DNA of 64,000 nucleotides from an uncultured Clostridia bacterium. Lineage in GTDB: Bacteria > Bacillota > Clostridia > Oscillospirales > Ruminococcaceae. Below, in pieces: positions 53,245 through 61,867 of the stretch. Every line of letters starts with the position of its first letter. The first letter of the stretch is position 1. The stretch lies in NCBI GenBank assembly GCA_947307175.1, contig CAMZIK010000003.1, forward strand, positions 1 to 64,000, read 5' to 3'. The translations under genes and the position numbers were made by a program. The notes under the pieces are model-generated. The model ran no database searches. It saw nothing but the letters and a program-made list of their open reading frames with translations, and was not told the DNA's origin.

Positions 53245-54549
53245 TTAGCCCCAGTACTGTCTCCAGATGTACATATAACCCCAAGGGATCTTGAAGCCGT
53301 ATGCGATCCTGCTGTCAGACTTAGCCACTGAGCTGTTGCACCAATAGAAGATATTGTAGTCATTAGCAATGCCGTTGTAGTAAGTGATGCCGTAGGTAGC
53401 GCCCCAGACTGCCTTCTTTACTCTTTCGGTGACTCTTGAATATGTTGCTCCACGAGCTGTGAGACCTGCATCTGACAGGAATCCGCCGCTTGTGTAGATA
53501 ACGCTCTCGATATTGGGGTATCTGCTGTAATACTTAGACCAGATGCCCTGATATGTGTACTTAGCGCAAACATACTGGTTAGTGACACAGTCAGCAACGT
53601 AAACTATCGGCTTATCCCACATAGAACCTGCTGCTCCGCCTACCTCATGGTAAACGATACGGCACATTGCCTGCCAGCCTGCTGCGGAATAGTCCATTCT
53701 TGCTGTCTTGATATTAACAGCAGCTGAAAGACCTGAAGTCTTGTTGTTAGCATCTACTGCCTGAACTGCGAATGAATACATCGTATCTCTGTTCAGACCG
53801 CTTACTGTACACTCTGTTGCAAGAGTAGTTGTAACGTTTGTCCAGTTGCTGAACTGGCCGTTCTTAACGTATACCATATACTTCTTAGCACCGCTGACAG
53901 CATTCCAGTGTATCTTGATCTGTCTGGTCTGGTTGTTGTACGGATGAGTATAATCGGTATCGTATGTTCTTTCTGGAGTGATTACAGGAACTGCGATCGT
54001 GCCTGTTGCCGGAGAAGGAGCAGGCGTTGTAGTGGTAACTACCGGTCTTGGAGTTGTTGTGGTAGTTGCTCTTGTGGTCGTTGTTGTAGTTGCTCTTGTA
54101 GTAGTTGTCGTTGTTGTAGGAATGATCCTTGGTGTTGTAGTGGTCGTATATACCGAAGGAACATAACCGTCATAGATATACGGCATTTTTACCGTTGTAG
54201 TCGTAGTTGTAGTATTGCCGGAAGTAGTGGTCGTATCCGTCTGCTCTGCTGAGGACTTTTTCGTTGTGGTAGCTGCAGGAGCTTCCTTGCTGTTGTACAT
54301 CGCCATACCCACGTTGTCAGTCTTCTTATCAACGAAGCTGATCTTCTGGGTCTGTGATGCATCGTAATTAGCCATGGTGTACTCAGCCGTCTGAGATTCC
54401 GACGCAGACTGTACCGCAGTAGTAGTCTGTTCTGTCTCAGCAGCGGTTATTTCATTTGCGTCGATCGCAAAAACTATTGAAGCTGAAAGTGCGATCGCAG
54501 CAGCGAGACAACCCGATGCAAGTTTCCATGATGCTTTCTTCTTTAACAT
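53245..54549 (-). CDS. SleB-type hydrolase with fibronectin III domain and Thr-rich linker
   Basis: 434 residues. Signal peptide (MLKKKASWKLASGCLAAAIA). About 85-185 are nearly pure Thr/Pro/Arg (TTTTTTRATTTTTTRATTTT). About 200-290 form an FN3-like domain (IKIHWNAVSGAKKYMVYVKN). The C-terminal 140 residues match Hydrolase_2: MCRIVYHEVGGAAGSMWDKP (Glu in HEVGG), VADCVTNQYVC. It is a paralogue of 16838-17785. The start is uncertain: ATG 54570 is also in frame, but 54549 gives the cleaner signal peptide. A stem GGCAGCC/GGCTGTC encloses the possible ribosome site. Confidence 0.85.
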   Translation of the reverse strand: MLKKKASWKLASGCLAAAIALSASIVFAIDANEITAAETEQTTTAVQSASESQTAEYTMANYDASQTQKISFVDKKTDNVGMAMYNSKEAPAATTTKKSSAEQTDTTTTSGNTTTTTTTVKMPYIYDGYVPSVYTTTTTPRIIPTTTTTTTRATTTTTTRATTTTTPRPVVTTTTPAPSPATGTIAVPVITPERTYDTDYTHPYNNQTRQIKIHWNAVSGAKKYMVYVKNGQFSNWTNVTTTLATECTVSGLNRDTMYSFAVQAVDANNKTSGLSAAVNIKTARMDYSAAGWQAMCRIVYHEVGGAAGSMWDKPIVYVADCVTNQYVCAKYTYQGIWSKYYSRYPNIESVIYTSGGFLSDAGLTARGATYSRVTERVKKAVWGATYGITYYNGIANDYNIFYWCNSSVAKSDSRIAYGFKIPWGYMYIWRQYWG

Positions 54550-54652
54550 AAACAGTATTCCGACAGCCATATCTCTCTTGTTCGGCTGCCCGAATATTCA
54601 CACCCTTTCTTATCTGAAAACGCTTACGCATTTCCAAACATAAATGTTAGCT

Positions 54653-54686
54653 ATTTGTAATCGCAAACGTTTGAGAGTTACAAATT
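54653..54686. promoter_or_regulatory. Inverted repeat in the 5' leader of the FN3-SleB gene
   Basis: Outer arms TTTGTAA / TTACAAA enclose the 10-bp palindrome CAAACGTTTG, just downstream of the promoter. It could bind a repressor. I compared the leader by eye with ydaO and GEMM riboswitches and saw no match. Confidence 0.45.
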
Positions 54687-54705
54687 GATTACAAGCGTTA
54701 TGGTT

Positions 54706-54734
54706 ATTGTAATACATTCGGGCATTTTTGTCAA
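54706..54734 (-). promoter_or_regulatory. Sigma-A promoter of the FN3-SleB gene
   Basis: Minus strand TTGACA (54729-54734), 17 bp, TACAAT (54706-54711). It gives a leader of about 130-150 nt. The rest of 54735-54916 is AT-rich and holds nothing I recognise. Confidence 0.75.
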
Positions 54735-54916
54735 GCCGATTATCTCTAAAAAACTGTAAACAGCCGTTTTTTCGGACATTTTCGTTCGTTTCGTAATTGT
54801 TACATTAATATTATAGACACAAATAGTTACCTAAATGCGCCGTCGGCATATAGACAGTTATTTTTTTCAGTTTTTCCGCCTCGTTAAAATAAAGTTTACA
54901 TTTCGGGCTGATTTTT

Positions 54917-54962
54917 TTGCCTTGAAAGGCAAAAAGGAGCTGCTGCGCTGGCAGCAACTCCC
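54917..54962 (-). terminator. Terminator of the MBOAT-DHHW-DHHW operon
   Basis: Stem GGAGCTGCTGC / GCAGCAACTCC with one mismatch and a minus-strand T run, followed by a second small hairpin TTTGCC-ttgaa-GGCAAA. Confidence 0.8.
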
Positions 54963-54987
54963 AGAAAATATCCTAAATTTTGTAATC

Positions 54988-56316
54988 TCAGTACATCAAT
55001 GCTCTTATGCCGTCAGCACGGCTCGTTGTATAGAAGCTTGAAAGGGACGATCCGAACAGGATATCCGTCGCACCCACCTGCTTGTAAAAGTTCTTCAGAC
55101 CGACATGAGTATATCTCATATCCAGCACATAGATCTTTTCAAAGCTGCCCACAAAGTACGGAACGAGCGCATTTCCGTAGCTGTCCTTGAACAGCACGAG
55201 CGTTCTGCCGTTCTTTACGTCAGTCTTTATCTCGGCAATGGTATCGTCTGTGCCGAGTACCGAGAGGTAACAGCTGCTGCCCGTAGCCCAGTCGTAGAAC
55301 AGGCTGCCTGCTCTTGCGCCCTGAAAATAGCCGTTATAATAGGTAGTGGTATAGCTGTTCTTGGGCTTCCAGTAATAATAGGTATCGGGATACGTCAGGA
55401 ACTCCTGACAATTGCTGTAATAGTGCATCGAGCCTGTAAAGCCCTTCTTCACGCCTGCCTGCATTTCAGAGAGCGTCTTGAACGGCACTCCTGCGGTCTT
55501 CGCGAACGCTTCTGCAGCATAATAAGCCGCAAGCTCTGTCCAGTGATGATCTGTGCGGAAATAGATATATTCGCTCGTGTGCGGTGCAAGTGCAGCGTAG
55601 GTATCAACGTTCTTTACATCGCTGCGCAGGAACTTGTTAAGGTCTGTGATAGCCTTGTGCTGATCGGTCGTAACGCCTGTCATGCCCTTTGGCGTATAGA
55701 ACGCCGAAGAAACCGGCGCACCCATAGTGTAGACATTCACTCCGCTGCCGACCATCTTCTTCATATCGTTTACCATCGAGCAGAAATACTGTGCCAGGCT
55801 CTCATTTCCGCCAAAGGAGATAAGTCCCCTTATCTTCGGACCAAGATTCCTGTCGCACACGACTACGCCGCCTATCCACTGACCTGACTGCGGAACAGAA
55901 AACGTCTCTTTTCCATTAGCCGCAGGAGTCGTAGCCTTTGTCGCAGCAGTTGTTGTAGTCGTCTGAGGAGCCGTCTGCGCCTTTGTGGTCGTCGCAGAAG
56001 CCTGCTTGGTAGTCGTAGTAGTCTTTTCAGTTCCTGACTGAGAGGAGCTTTCCGAAGCTGTCGTAGTCGTTTCGCTCGAATCAGAAGCTTTTGACGTCGT
56101 TGTAGTTGTTGTTTCGCTTTCCGATACCGACGAGTCAGTCTCCTTTTCAGATGCCGAGCTTTGAGCCTCAGAGCTGTCTTCCTGCGAAGATGCAGAAGCA
56201 GTCGTATCCTTTGCAGCTCTTGACGAATCCGAATCGCTGACTTCGTTTCCACAGCCTGCCATGCTCAGAGTCAGTACAGCCGCAAGCACAGCAGCCATTA
56301 GCTTTGTTCTTTTCAT
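54988..56316 (-). CDS. DHHW family lipoprotein with Ser/Thr linker
   Basis: 442 residues. Lipobox LTLSMAGC, then about 130 residues of Ser/Thr/Glu/Ala (SDSSETTTTASESSSQSGTE), then the DHHW domain: FRTDHHWTELAAYYAAEAFA (about 250) and TLVLFKDSYGNALVPYF. Unlike the two other DHHW proteins it is lipid-anchored and lacks the N-terminal ENRxLAxFP block. Last gene of an operon with a second DHHW gene 20 bp upstream and an MBOAT gene before that. Confidence 0.88.
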   Translation of the reverse strand: MKRTKLMAAVLAAVLTLSMAGCGNEVSDSDSSRAAKDTTASASSQEDSSEAQSSASEKETDSSVSESETTTTTTSKASDSSETTTTASESSSQSGTEKTTTTTKQASATTTKAQTAPQTTTTTAATKATTPAANGKETFSVPQSGQWIGGVVVCDRNLGPKIRGLISFGGNESLAQYFCSMVNDMKKMVGSGVNVYTMGAPVSSAFYTPKGMTGVTTDQHKAITDLNKFLRSDVKNVDTYAALAPHTSEYIYFRTDHHWTELAAYYAAEAFAKTAGVPFKTLSEMQAGVKKGFTGSMHYYSNCQEFLTYPDTYYYWKPKNSYTTTYYNGYFQGARAGSLFYDWATGSSCYLSVLGTDDTIAEIKTDVKNGRTLVLFKDSYGNALVPYFVGSFEKIYVLDMRYTHVGLKNFYKQVGATDILFGSSLSSFYTTSRADGIRALMY

Positions 56317-56336
56317 TTTAATGCTTTCCCCTTTTC

Positions 56337-58007
56337 TTACTGCACTCTGATATTGTTTATGCTGCTTATTCCGACATCAGAGCATATCAGCGAGATAGCG
56401 CCTGTGAACAGCAGATCTGTACAGCCGACCTTCTTGCAGAAATCCACACCGTTGATGTCAAAATATCTGTAATCGCACACATATATCTTTGAGAAGCTGT
56501 TTGTAAGGAACGGTATCATCGCATTTCCGTAGCTGTTCTTGTATACAACGAGTACACGGTTGTTCTTGCACGGAGTGTTGATCTCAACTATCTGCGCATC
56601 GCTTCCGAGGAATGACAGATAGCAGTTGCTTCCCTCCATAGAATCGTAGAAAAGTCCGCTCTTGTCAGTGCCGTAAGGTGTCGCCATCTTATTGAAGCTT
56701 GTGTCATAGTATGTGCAGGAAACCTGATCGATGTTCTTTGCCTTGTAATATACAAAGGTATCGGGGTTGTTCTGAATACCCTGATCGTAGTTTGAATATG
56801 TGTACAGCGTACCGAGGAAGCCTTCCTTTGTCAGCTTGGTGTACTGGTCAAGCTCAGGATAATCCACCTGTGCAGACTCTGCAAACACCTTTGTAGCGTA
56901 ATATGCGCCCAGCGGCAGCCAGTGGTGGTCTGTTCTTGCGTAAATGTCCTCATTCATATGCTTTGCAAGCTCATTTACGCAGTTGATGCCGACAACGTTC
57001 TTCAGATTGCCCACGATGTTCTTGATATTCTCGTCCTGATCCGTACCCATATTTTTCATATTGCTTGGCATATAGAATGCACTTGAAAGCGGGTCAGGCA
57101 TCGCATACACGTTCACGCTGTCGCCGAGGTCTTCCTTCCACTTGTTCACCGCATCAGCAAACTGTTTTCCGAGATCAAAGTTGACATAGGACATTACCAG
57201 ACCTCTTGTTTCCTTGCCCGAACCGTAAACTATAACGCTTCCGAGCAGTTTACCCTCATTTGTGTTTTCAGGTATCTCAACTATCTCTTCTTTTTTCTGA
57301 TTCGACTTTGTAGTGGTAGTGGTAGTCTTGTCAGTCTCCTGTCCTTCCTTGGTCGTTTCCGAAGCGGTAGTAGTCGTTGCAGGAGCAGTGTTGATGCTTA
57401 CCTTTGTGGTCGTAACACCCTTATCGTCGAACTTTTCCTGCTCGACCTTCTTGAGCGAGCTGTTTATCTTTACATCGCCCACCGAGAAGCCGAAACACTC
57501 GGTAAATGACGAATTGAAGCGCTTTATAGACTCTCTGCCCGGTATCGTATCTGTGAAATACGTTGAGATACCTTTGGTGAAATCTCCCTCGAACAGCGAT
57601 GAGAACGAGAATTTCGGGAATTCTGCGAGTTTACGGTTTTCCGAAGGGCTTTCCTTTTCACGCTTGCCCATTATCGTCATTACAAGAAGCACTATCGCAA
57701 TAAGGAATATTGCGCCCAGACAAACGATTATATTCATTACCTGAACGCTCTCGCCCTCACTTACAGCAGCATTCTGCTCCTGTTTTTCGGGTGGTCTTCT
57801 TCTCCTTACAGGTCTTTCCTCATCTTCCCTGCTGTATCTTCTTACAGGTCTTGCCTCGTCTTCTCTGTCATATCTCCTTGCCGCACTCATGCGATCCTCA
57901 GGTGAAGGTCTGCGGCGCATAGGAGGTCTTGTGCGTGAACTCTGCATAGGTCTTCTCTGCGGAGCAGGTCGTCTTGGTCTTTCGCCGCTGTATCTGTTGT
58001 CGTCCAT
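56337..58007 (-). CDS. DHHW family membrane protein with Arg/Pro-rich cytoplasmic tail
   Basis: 556 residues. The first 85 residues are strongly basic and proline-rich (RPRRPAPQRRPMQSSRTRPP; RRYDREDEARPVRRYSREDE repeats). A membrane segment (IIVCLGAIFLIAIVLLVMTI) is followed by ENRKLAEFPKFSF, a Thr-rich insertion at about 205-235, the motif YARTDHHWLPLGAYYATKVF and VLVVYKNSYGNAMIPFL. The usual KDSY is KNSY here, so a conserved Asp is changed. AGGAGG precedes the ATG, 16 bp after the MBOAT stop. The tail is unusual for this family. Confidence 0.88.
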   Translation of the reverse strand: MDDNRYSGERPRRPAPQRRPMQSSRTRPPMRRRPSPEDRMSAARRYDREDEARPVRRYSREDEERPVRRRRPPEKQEQNAAVSEGESVQVMNIIVCLGAIFLIAIVLLVMTIMGKREKESPSENRKLAEFPKFSFSSLFEGDFTKGISTYFTDTIPGRESIKRFNSSFTECFGFSVGDVKINSSLKKVEQEKFDDKGVTTTKVSINTAPATTTTASETTKEGQETDKTTTTTTKSNQKKEEIVEIPENTNEGKLLGSVIVYGSGKETRGLVMSYVNFDLGKQFADAVNKWKEDLGDSVNVYAMPDPLSSAFYMPSNMKNMGTDQDENIKNIVGNLKNVVGINCVNELAKHMNEDIYARTDHHWLPLGAYYATKVFAESAQVDYPELDQYTKLTKEGFLGTLYTYSNYDQGIQNNPDTFVYYKAKNIDQVSCTYYDTSFNKMATPYGTDKSGLFYDSMEGSNCYLSFLGSDAQIVEINTPCKNNRVLVVYKNSYGNAMIPFLTNSFSKIYVCDYRYFDINGVDFCKKVGCTDLLFTGAISLICSDVGISSINNIRVQ

Positions 58008-58023
58008 AGCTTTTTACCTCCTG

Positions 58024-59454
58024 TCAGAATTTGAAATACAAGAATGGGTTGTTTGTGGTGTTTACCAGAAGCATACTGCTGATAAGCAGTATCGCAAGAT
58101 TGCACAGTACGCCAAAAGTACCGAATGCCTTTGCCGAGCTTTTGCTCGTGCAGATAGCTTTCTTTATCTTCGGGATAAGCGGTGTGCTAAGAGCGCAGGC
58201 AGCGATGAACAGCCAGATGTTCTGTGTAAAGAGGCTGTTTGTCGAAACGTCCGTGAATCCGCCCGGAGCGAAGCCGACCAGCGACTTGAAAAACTTTCCG
58301 AGGCTGCCGAACTCCTCAAAGTAGAATATTCCCCAGCCGATAGCGACCAGAATAACTGCATAAAGGTGCTGAACAAAGCTGTTTGTCCTTTCGAGCTTTT
58401 TGAGCAGGAACAGCTTTTCAACTAGCAGCAGTGCACCGAAATAAGCGCCCCATATCATAAAGTTCCAGCTTGCGCCGTGCCAGAAACATGTCAGCGACCA
58501 CACGATCATAATATTGATGCACTGTCTTGTCTTGCCCTTTCTGTTTCCGCCCAGAGGGATATAAACATAATCCCTGAACCATGTAGAAAGCGAGATGTGC
58601 CAGCGTCTCCAGAACTCTGTAATAGATGTGCATATATAAGGATACTTGAAGTTCTCGTCAAAATGGAAACCGAAAATGCGTCCCATACCGATAGCCATAT
58701 CCGAATAGCCCGAGAAATCGTAGTAATACCACAGTCCTACGAGAACAGCGCCGTACCATGTACCCAGCACCGTAACGTTGCCCATAGCCTCATAGCCGTC
58801 TTTCATCTCGCCGAAAAGCGAGGTAACTATCGTGCTGATGCTGTTTGCGATGATAACTTTCTTTCCGAGTCCGAGAATGATCCTTGAAACACCGTCTGAA
58901 ATGTCCTTGAGGCTGATCTTTCTTCTGTCTATCTCATCAGCGATAGTCGAGTATCTTACGATAGGACCTGCAACGAGCTGAGGGAACAGCGAGATGTACA
59001 GCAGGAGTTTTGAGTAAGTCTTCTGTACAGGCACTTTTCCACGGTAAACGTCAATTACATAAGAAAGCGTCTGGAACGTGTAGAACGAAATACCGATAGG
59101 CAGCGTGATCTTCGGAACTGGTATGCTCAGTCCGAACCAGCTGTTGAAGTTGATTACAAAGAATCCTATATACTTGAAGCAGAACAGCACGCCCAGATCC
59201 CATATCGTCACCAGCGCCATCAGCAGCTTTGCCTTTGAATCCTGCTTCGCCTTTGCTATCGCAAGTGCCGCAAAGTAGTTCAGCACCGATGAGAGCAGCA
59301 GGATAAATACCCACACAGGCTCGCCCCAGGCGTAGAACACCAGCGAGAAACCTATCAGCACTCTGTTTCTGTACACTGTCTTTTTGGTTAAAAAATACAG
59401 CGCAAGGCACAGGGGCATAAAGAAATAGATGAAAAACAGATCGGCAAATATCAA
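58024..59454 (-). CDS. MBOAT family O-acyltransferase (second copy)
   Basis: 476 residues, polytopic, same motifs as 22972-24387: LPIGISFYTFQTLSYVIDVY, FPQLVAGPIVRYSTI, FWRRWHISLSTWFRDYVYIP and FWHGASWNFMIWG. I place the start at TTG 59454: GGGAG lies 8 bp upstream, and MIFADLFFIYFF then aligns residue for residue with the start of the paralogue (MLFSSTVFLFLF). TTG 59460 is closer to that site and less likely. First gene of the MBOAT-DHHW-DHHW operon. Confidence 0.92.
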   Translation of the reverse strand: MIFADLFFIYFFMPLCLALYFLTKKTVYRNRVLIGFSLVFYAWGEPVWVFILLLSSVLNYFAALAIAKAKQDSKAKLLMALVTIWDLGVLFCFKYIGFFVINFNSWFGLSIPVPKITLPIGISFYTFQTLSYVIDVYRGKVPVQKTYSKLLLYISLFPQLVAGPIVRYSTIADEIDRRKISLKDISDGVSRIILGLGKKVIIANSISTIVTSLFGEMKDGYEAMGNVTVLGTWYGAVLVGLWYYYDFSGYSDMAIGMGRIFGFHFDENFKYPYICTSITEFWRRWHISLSTWFRDYVYIPLGGNRKGKTRQCINIMIVWSLTCFWHGASWNFMIWGAYFGALLLVEKLFLLKKLERTNSFVQHLYAVILVAIGWGIFYFEEFGSLGKFFKSLVGFAPGGFTDVSTNSLFTQNIWLFIAACALSTPLIPKIKKAICTSKSSAKAFGTFGVLCNLAILLISSMLLVNTTNNPFLYFKF

Positions 59455-59516
59455 TTTCAAAACTCCCTTTTATATAATAACGATCGCTTTTGCGACAAAA
59501 TTCAACATACGAAGAC

Positions 59517-59545
59517 ATTATATCACACAAACCGCCTAAAGTCAA
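59517..59545 (-). promoter_or_regulatory. Sigma-A promoter of the second MBOAT operon
   Basis: Minus strand TTGACT (59540-59545), 17 bp, TATAAT (59517-59522), TGTGa before the -10. Confidence 0.8.
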
Positions 59546-59591
59546 TATAAATTGAGCATAAAATCACAGCGCTGTCCAAAAAACAACGCTG

Positions 59592-60125
59592 TTAATCATC
59601 ATCTGTTATGCTTTTTACAGGTCTGCTTTCTTTTTCGGCCCGTTCTTTTTTCTTTTTTCTGACATATCCGGCAGCGCATATGACCGCAAGAACGAGCGAA
59701 AGCACAGCTCCCGCAAGCACGGGCAGCGCCCTGTACATATACCTCTTGTCCAGATCGAGCAGATCGTTCGGAACGACTCTGTTTTCTATCTCGTGCCTTG
59801 CTGTTTTCACAAACCAGCCCGATGCCGCAAGAAAGCAGGCTGCACCGACAGCGCTTGAAAGCAAGCAGAATATGTATCTTCTGAAAGCAGCCAGCACCAT
59901 AGCGCCTATCAGCAGTGCTTCACCCACGCCCATGCACACGCCCACCCATACAGGCGGTGAAAAATCCGCATATGCGCCCTTGAGCAGCGAAAGCAGCGCC
60001 GTGCTTCCCCAGAAAACAGCTCCATAGGTATACAGCGCCAGCATCAGATATTTTATTATCCGCACATAAAGCGTTTCTTTTCCTTTTTTGGAAAAAGCAT
60101 TGGAACGTCTGTCCTGTTTTGACAT
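59592..60125 (-). CDS. Membrane protein, unrecognised
   Basis: 177 residues, four or five membrane segments (YLMLALYTYGAVFWGSTALL, VWVGVCMGVGEALLIGAMVL, YIFCLLSSAVGAACFLAASG, ALPVLAGAVLSLVLAVICAA). Basic N-terminus and Lys/Glu-rich C-terminus (RKKKKERAEKESRPVKSITD). ATG 60125 is preceded by GGTGAGGG; GTG 60137 overlaps the site. Divergent from spoIVB across 60126-60332, where I see only AT-rich sequence and no convincing promoter. Function unknown. Confidence 0.7.
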   Translation of the reverse strand: MSKQDRRSNAFSKKGKETLYVRIIKYLMLALYTYGAVFWGSTALLSLLKGAYADFSPPVWVGVCMGVGEALLIGAMVLAAFRRYIFCLLSSAVGAACFLAASGWFVKTARHEIENRVVPNDLLDLDKRYMYRALPVLAGAVLSLVLAVICAAGYVRKKKKERAEKESRPVKSITDDD

Positions 60126-60332
60126 AAAAGCCCTCACCGATATATTAAAATTATCCTGTATCTGATTATAGCATATCCCAGATGATTAATCAACCGCCAT
60201 ATACCGCATCAAAGCATTTTATCCCATAAAAACCAAGGGATATAATGCTTCAATTGCCTTGAATTAAAGATAATGCCTTGTGAACAATAAGGACAAGCAT
60301 CGAAAAAAATTTGAAAGGAGCTATCTATTATT

Positions 60333-61541
60333 ATGTGTGATTTTTTCAGAAAATGCGCAGCTGTTTTTCTTGCAGCAGGGCTTATCGTGCTTATGATAGC
60401 AGGATTCTACGCATTTGCGCTGCCCGACAGGTTCACCGTATCCCAGCAGGACGACTTTGCAGTAAGCACGCTTTTCCCCGTTTCTGCCAAGCCATGTGAA
60501 AGAGACATAGCAGCAGCGTCATACGCAAAGCAGACCTCAAAAAGCACACTCATGCTGTTCGGAACAGTGCCTATCAAGGATGTAACGACAGAAAAAACAG
60601 AAAGACCTATGCTCGTTCCCTGCGGAACGCCTTTCGGAGTAAAGCTGATAACAAACGGCGTTCTTGTCGTGGGCTTGCAGGAAAACTGCGGAAAATGCGC
60701 CGCAAAGCAAAGCGGTATCAGAAAAGGCGACATCATCATGTCGATAGACGGCAAAACCGTCTGCTCAAATGAAGACGTAGGAGAAGTGATCTCCCAAAGC
60801 GGCGGAAAAAGCTGCACAGTAAAGCTTATCCGTGACGGCAACGAGATAAGCACCGAGCTTGAACCTGACTCGATAAACGGCGAATACAAGGCAGGAATGT
60901 GGGTAAGGGATTCATCAGCAGGCATAGGAACAATGACCTTCTATGACAGCAAAACCGGGCTTTTCGGCGGTCTTGGTCACCCTATCTGCGATGCGGAGAT
61001 ACAGACTCCCCTGCCTCTTTCAAAAGGCAAAACAGGCAAGATAAAGCTTTCAGACTACAAAAAGTCAAAGAAAGGCTCGCCCGGCTGGCTCAGCGGTGAT
61101 TTTGTAAATTCCTCAAACACGGGCACAGTCCTTATGAACACAAGCTGCGGCGTATTCGGAGAACTCTATTCTCCTCCCGAAGTGAGCAGCGACGAGATAC
61201 CGCTGGGATTCAGACAGGAGATACAAAACGGCGAAGCAGAGATCTATACCTCGATCGACAACTCAGGACCCAAAAAGTATAAGATAAAGATCTCAAATAT
61301 CGACCTTACAGGAACAGGCAGCCACGATTTTGACATCGAGGTCACAGACAAAGAGCTTATCGACAAAACAGGCGGCATACTGCAAGGCATGAGCGGCTCT
61401 CCGATAATCCAAAGCGGCAGGCTCGTCGGCGCTGTGACCCATGTTATCGTCGATGACCCAAAGTGCGGCTTCGCAGTCTTTGCAGACAGAATGTATGAGC
61501 AGTGCGGACAGATCCCTCACAAAATGGAGAAGGCAAGCTGA
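60333..61541 (+). CDS. spoIVB: SpoIVB peptidase (S55 family)
   Basis: 402 residues. Membrane/signal segment (FLAAGLIVLMIAGFYAFALP), PDZ domain at about 100-170 (NCGKCAAKQSGIRKGDIIMS), then the S55 serine protease with GGLGHPICDAEIQTPLPL (catalytic His in GLGH) and GILQGMSGSPIIQSGRLVGA (catalytic Ser, about 354). In Bacillus, SpoIVB is the forespore signal that starts sigma-K processing. It sits next to spo0A, as in most endospore formers. The stop codon falls in the loop of its own terminator. Confidence 0.96.
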   Translation: MCDFFRKCAAVFLAAGLIVLMIAGFYAFALPDRFTVSQQDDFAVSTLFPVSAKPCERDIAAASYAKQTSKSTLMLFGTVPIKDVTTEKTERPMLVPCGTPFGVKLITNGVLVVGLQENCGKCAAKQSGIRKGDIIMSIDGKTVCSNEDVGEVISQSGGKSCTVKLIRDGNEISTELEPDSINGEYKAGMWVRDSSAGIGTMTFYDSKTGLFGGLGHPICDAEIQTPLPLSKGKTGKIKLSDYKKSKKGSPGWLSGDFVNSSNTGTVLMNTSCGVFGELYSPPEVSSDEIPLGFRQEIQNGEAEIYTSIDNSGPKKYKIKISNIDLTGTGSHDFDIEVTDKELIDKTGGILQGMSGSPIIQSGRLVGAVTHVIVDDPKCGFAVFADRMYEQCGQIPHKMEKAS

Positions 61542-61555
61542 AAAGCTTGCTTTTT
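61533..61555 (+). terminator. Terminator of spoIVB, containing its stop codon
   Basis: 7-bp stem GCAAGCT / AGCTTGC with loop GAAA and TTTTT. The TGA of spoIVB (61539-61541) spans the stem-loop junction. Confidence 0.85.
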
Positions 61556-61573
61556 CACGTATTTCCGCACCAT

Positions 61574-61637
61574 TTCGACATTTTTTTCCTGCCTGCGACA
61601 CCCACTTTTCCGAAACTGTCGCAGACACGGTGTCGAA
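61574..61637 (+). promoter_or_regulatory. Two perfect 0A boxes upstream of spo0A
   Basis: TTCGACA (61574-61580) and TGTCGAA (61631-61637) are the Spo0A-binding heptamer in opposite orientations. They suggest autoregulation of spo0A. Confidence 0.75.
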
Positions 61638-61746
61638 AAACGCTTTTAAACGTAAAAATATTGCGATTAGAAATATTATATGCAAATCTACTGTTCAATA
61701 TGCTGTAAAATGTCGTTATTTTTGTGACGATTTATCCAAAAAACTA

Positions 61747-61775
61747 TTGCATTTGAAATGCTTTTGTGATATGCT
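61747..61775 (+). promoter_or_regulatory. Candidate sigma-A promoter of spo0A
   Basis: TTGCAT (61747-61752), 17 bp, TATGCT (61770-61775), TGTGa before the -10, about 90 bp upstream of the ATG. Confidence 0.6.
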
Positions 61776-61867
61776 TTTGATTGTGGAAAACATATAGAGC
61801 TCTGTACAGAACAAAGTATAAACAACATAAAACATCTACTATTTACTTATCATCAGGAGGAATAATC

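Noticed and set aside
53908-54252. Cys/Arg-rich plus-strand frame
   Set aside because: Antisense of the Thr-codon-rich linker of the FN3-SleB gene; the composition is an artefact of ACC/ACT repeats.
54570-54700. c-di-AMP (ydaO) or c-di-GMP (GEMM) riboswitch upstream of the SleB-like gene
   Set aside because: By eye, none of the conserved core sequences of these classes is present in the leader.
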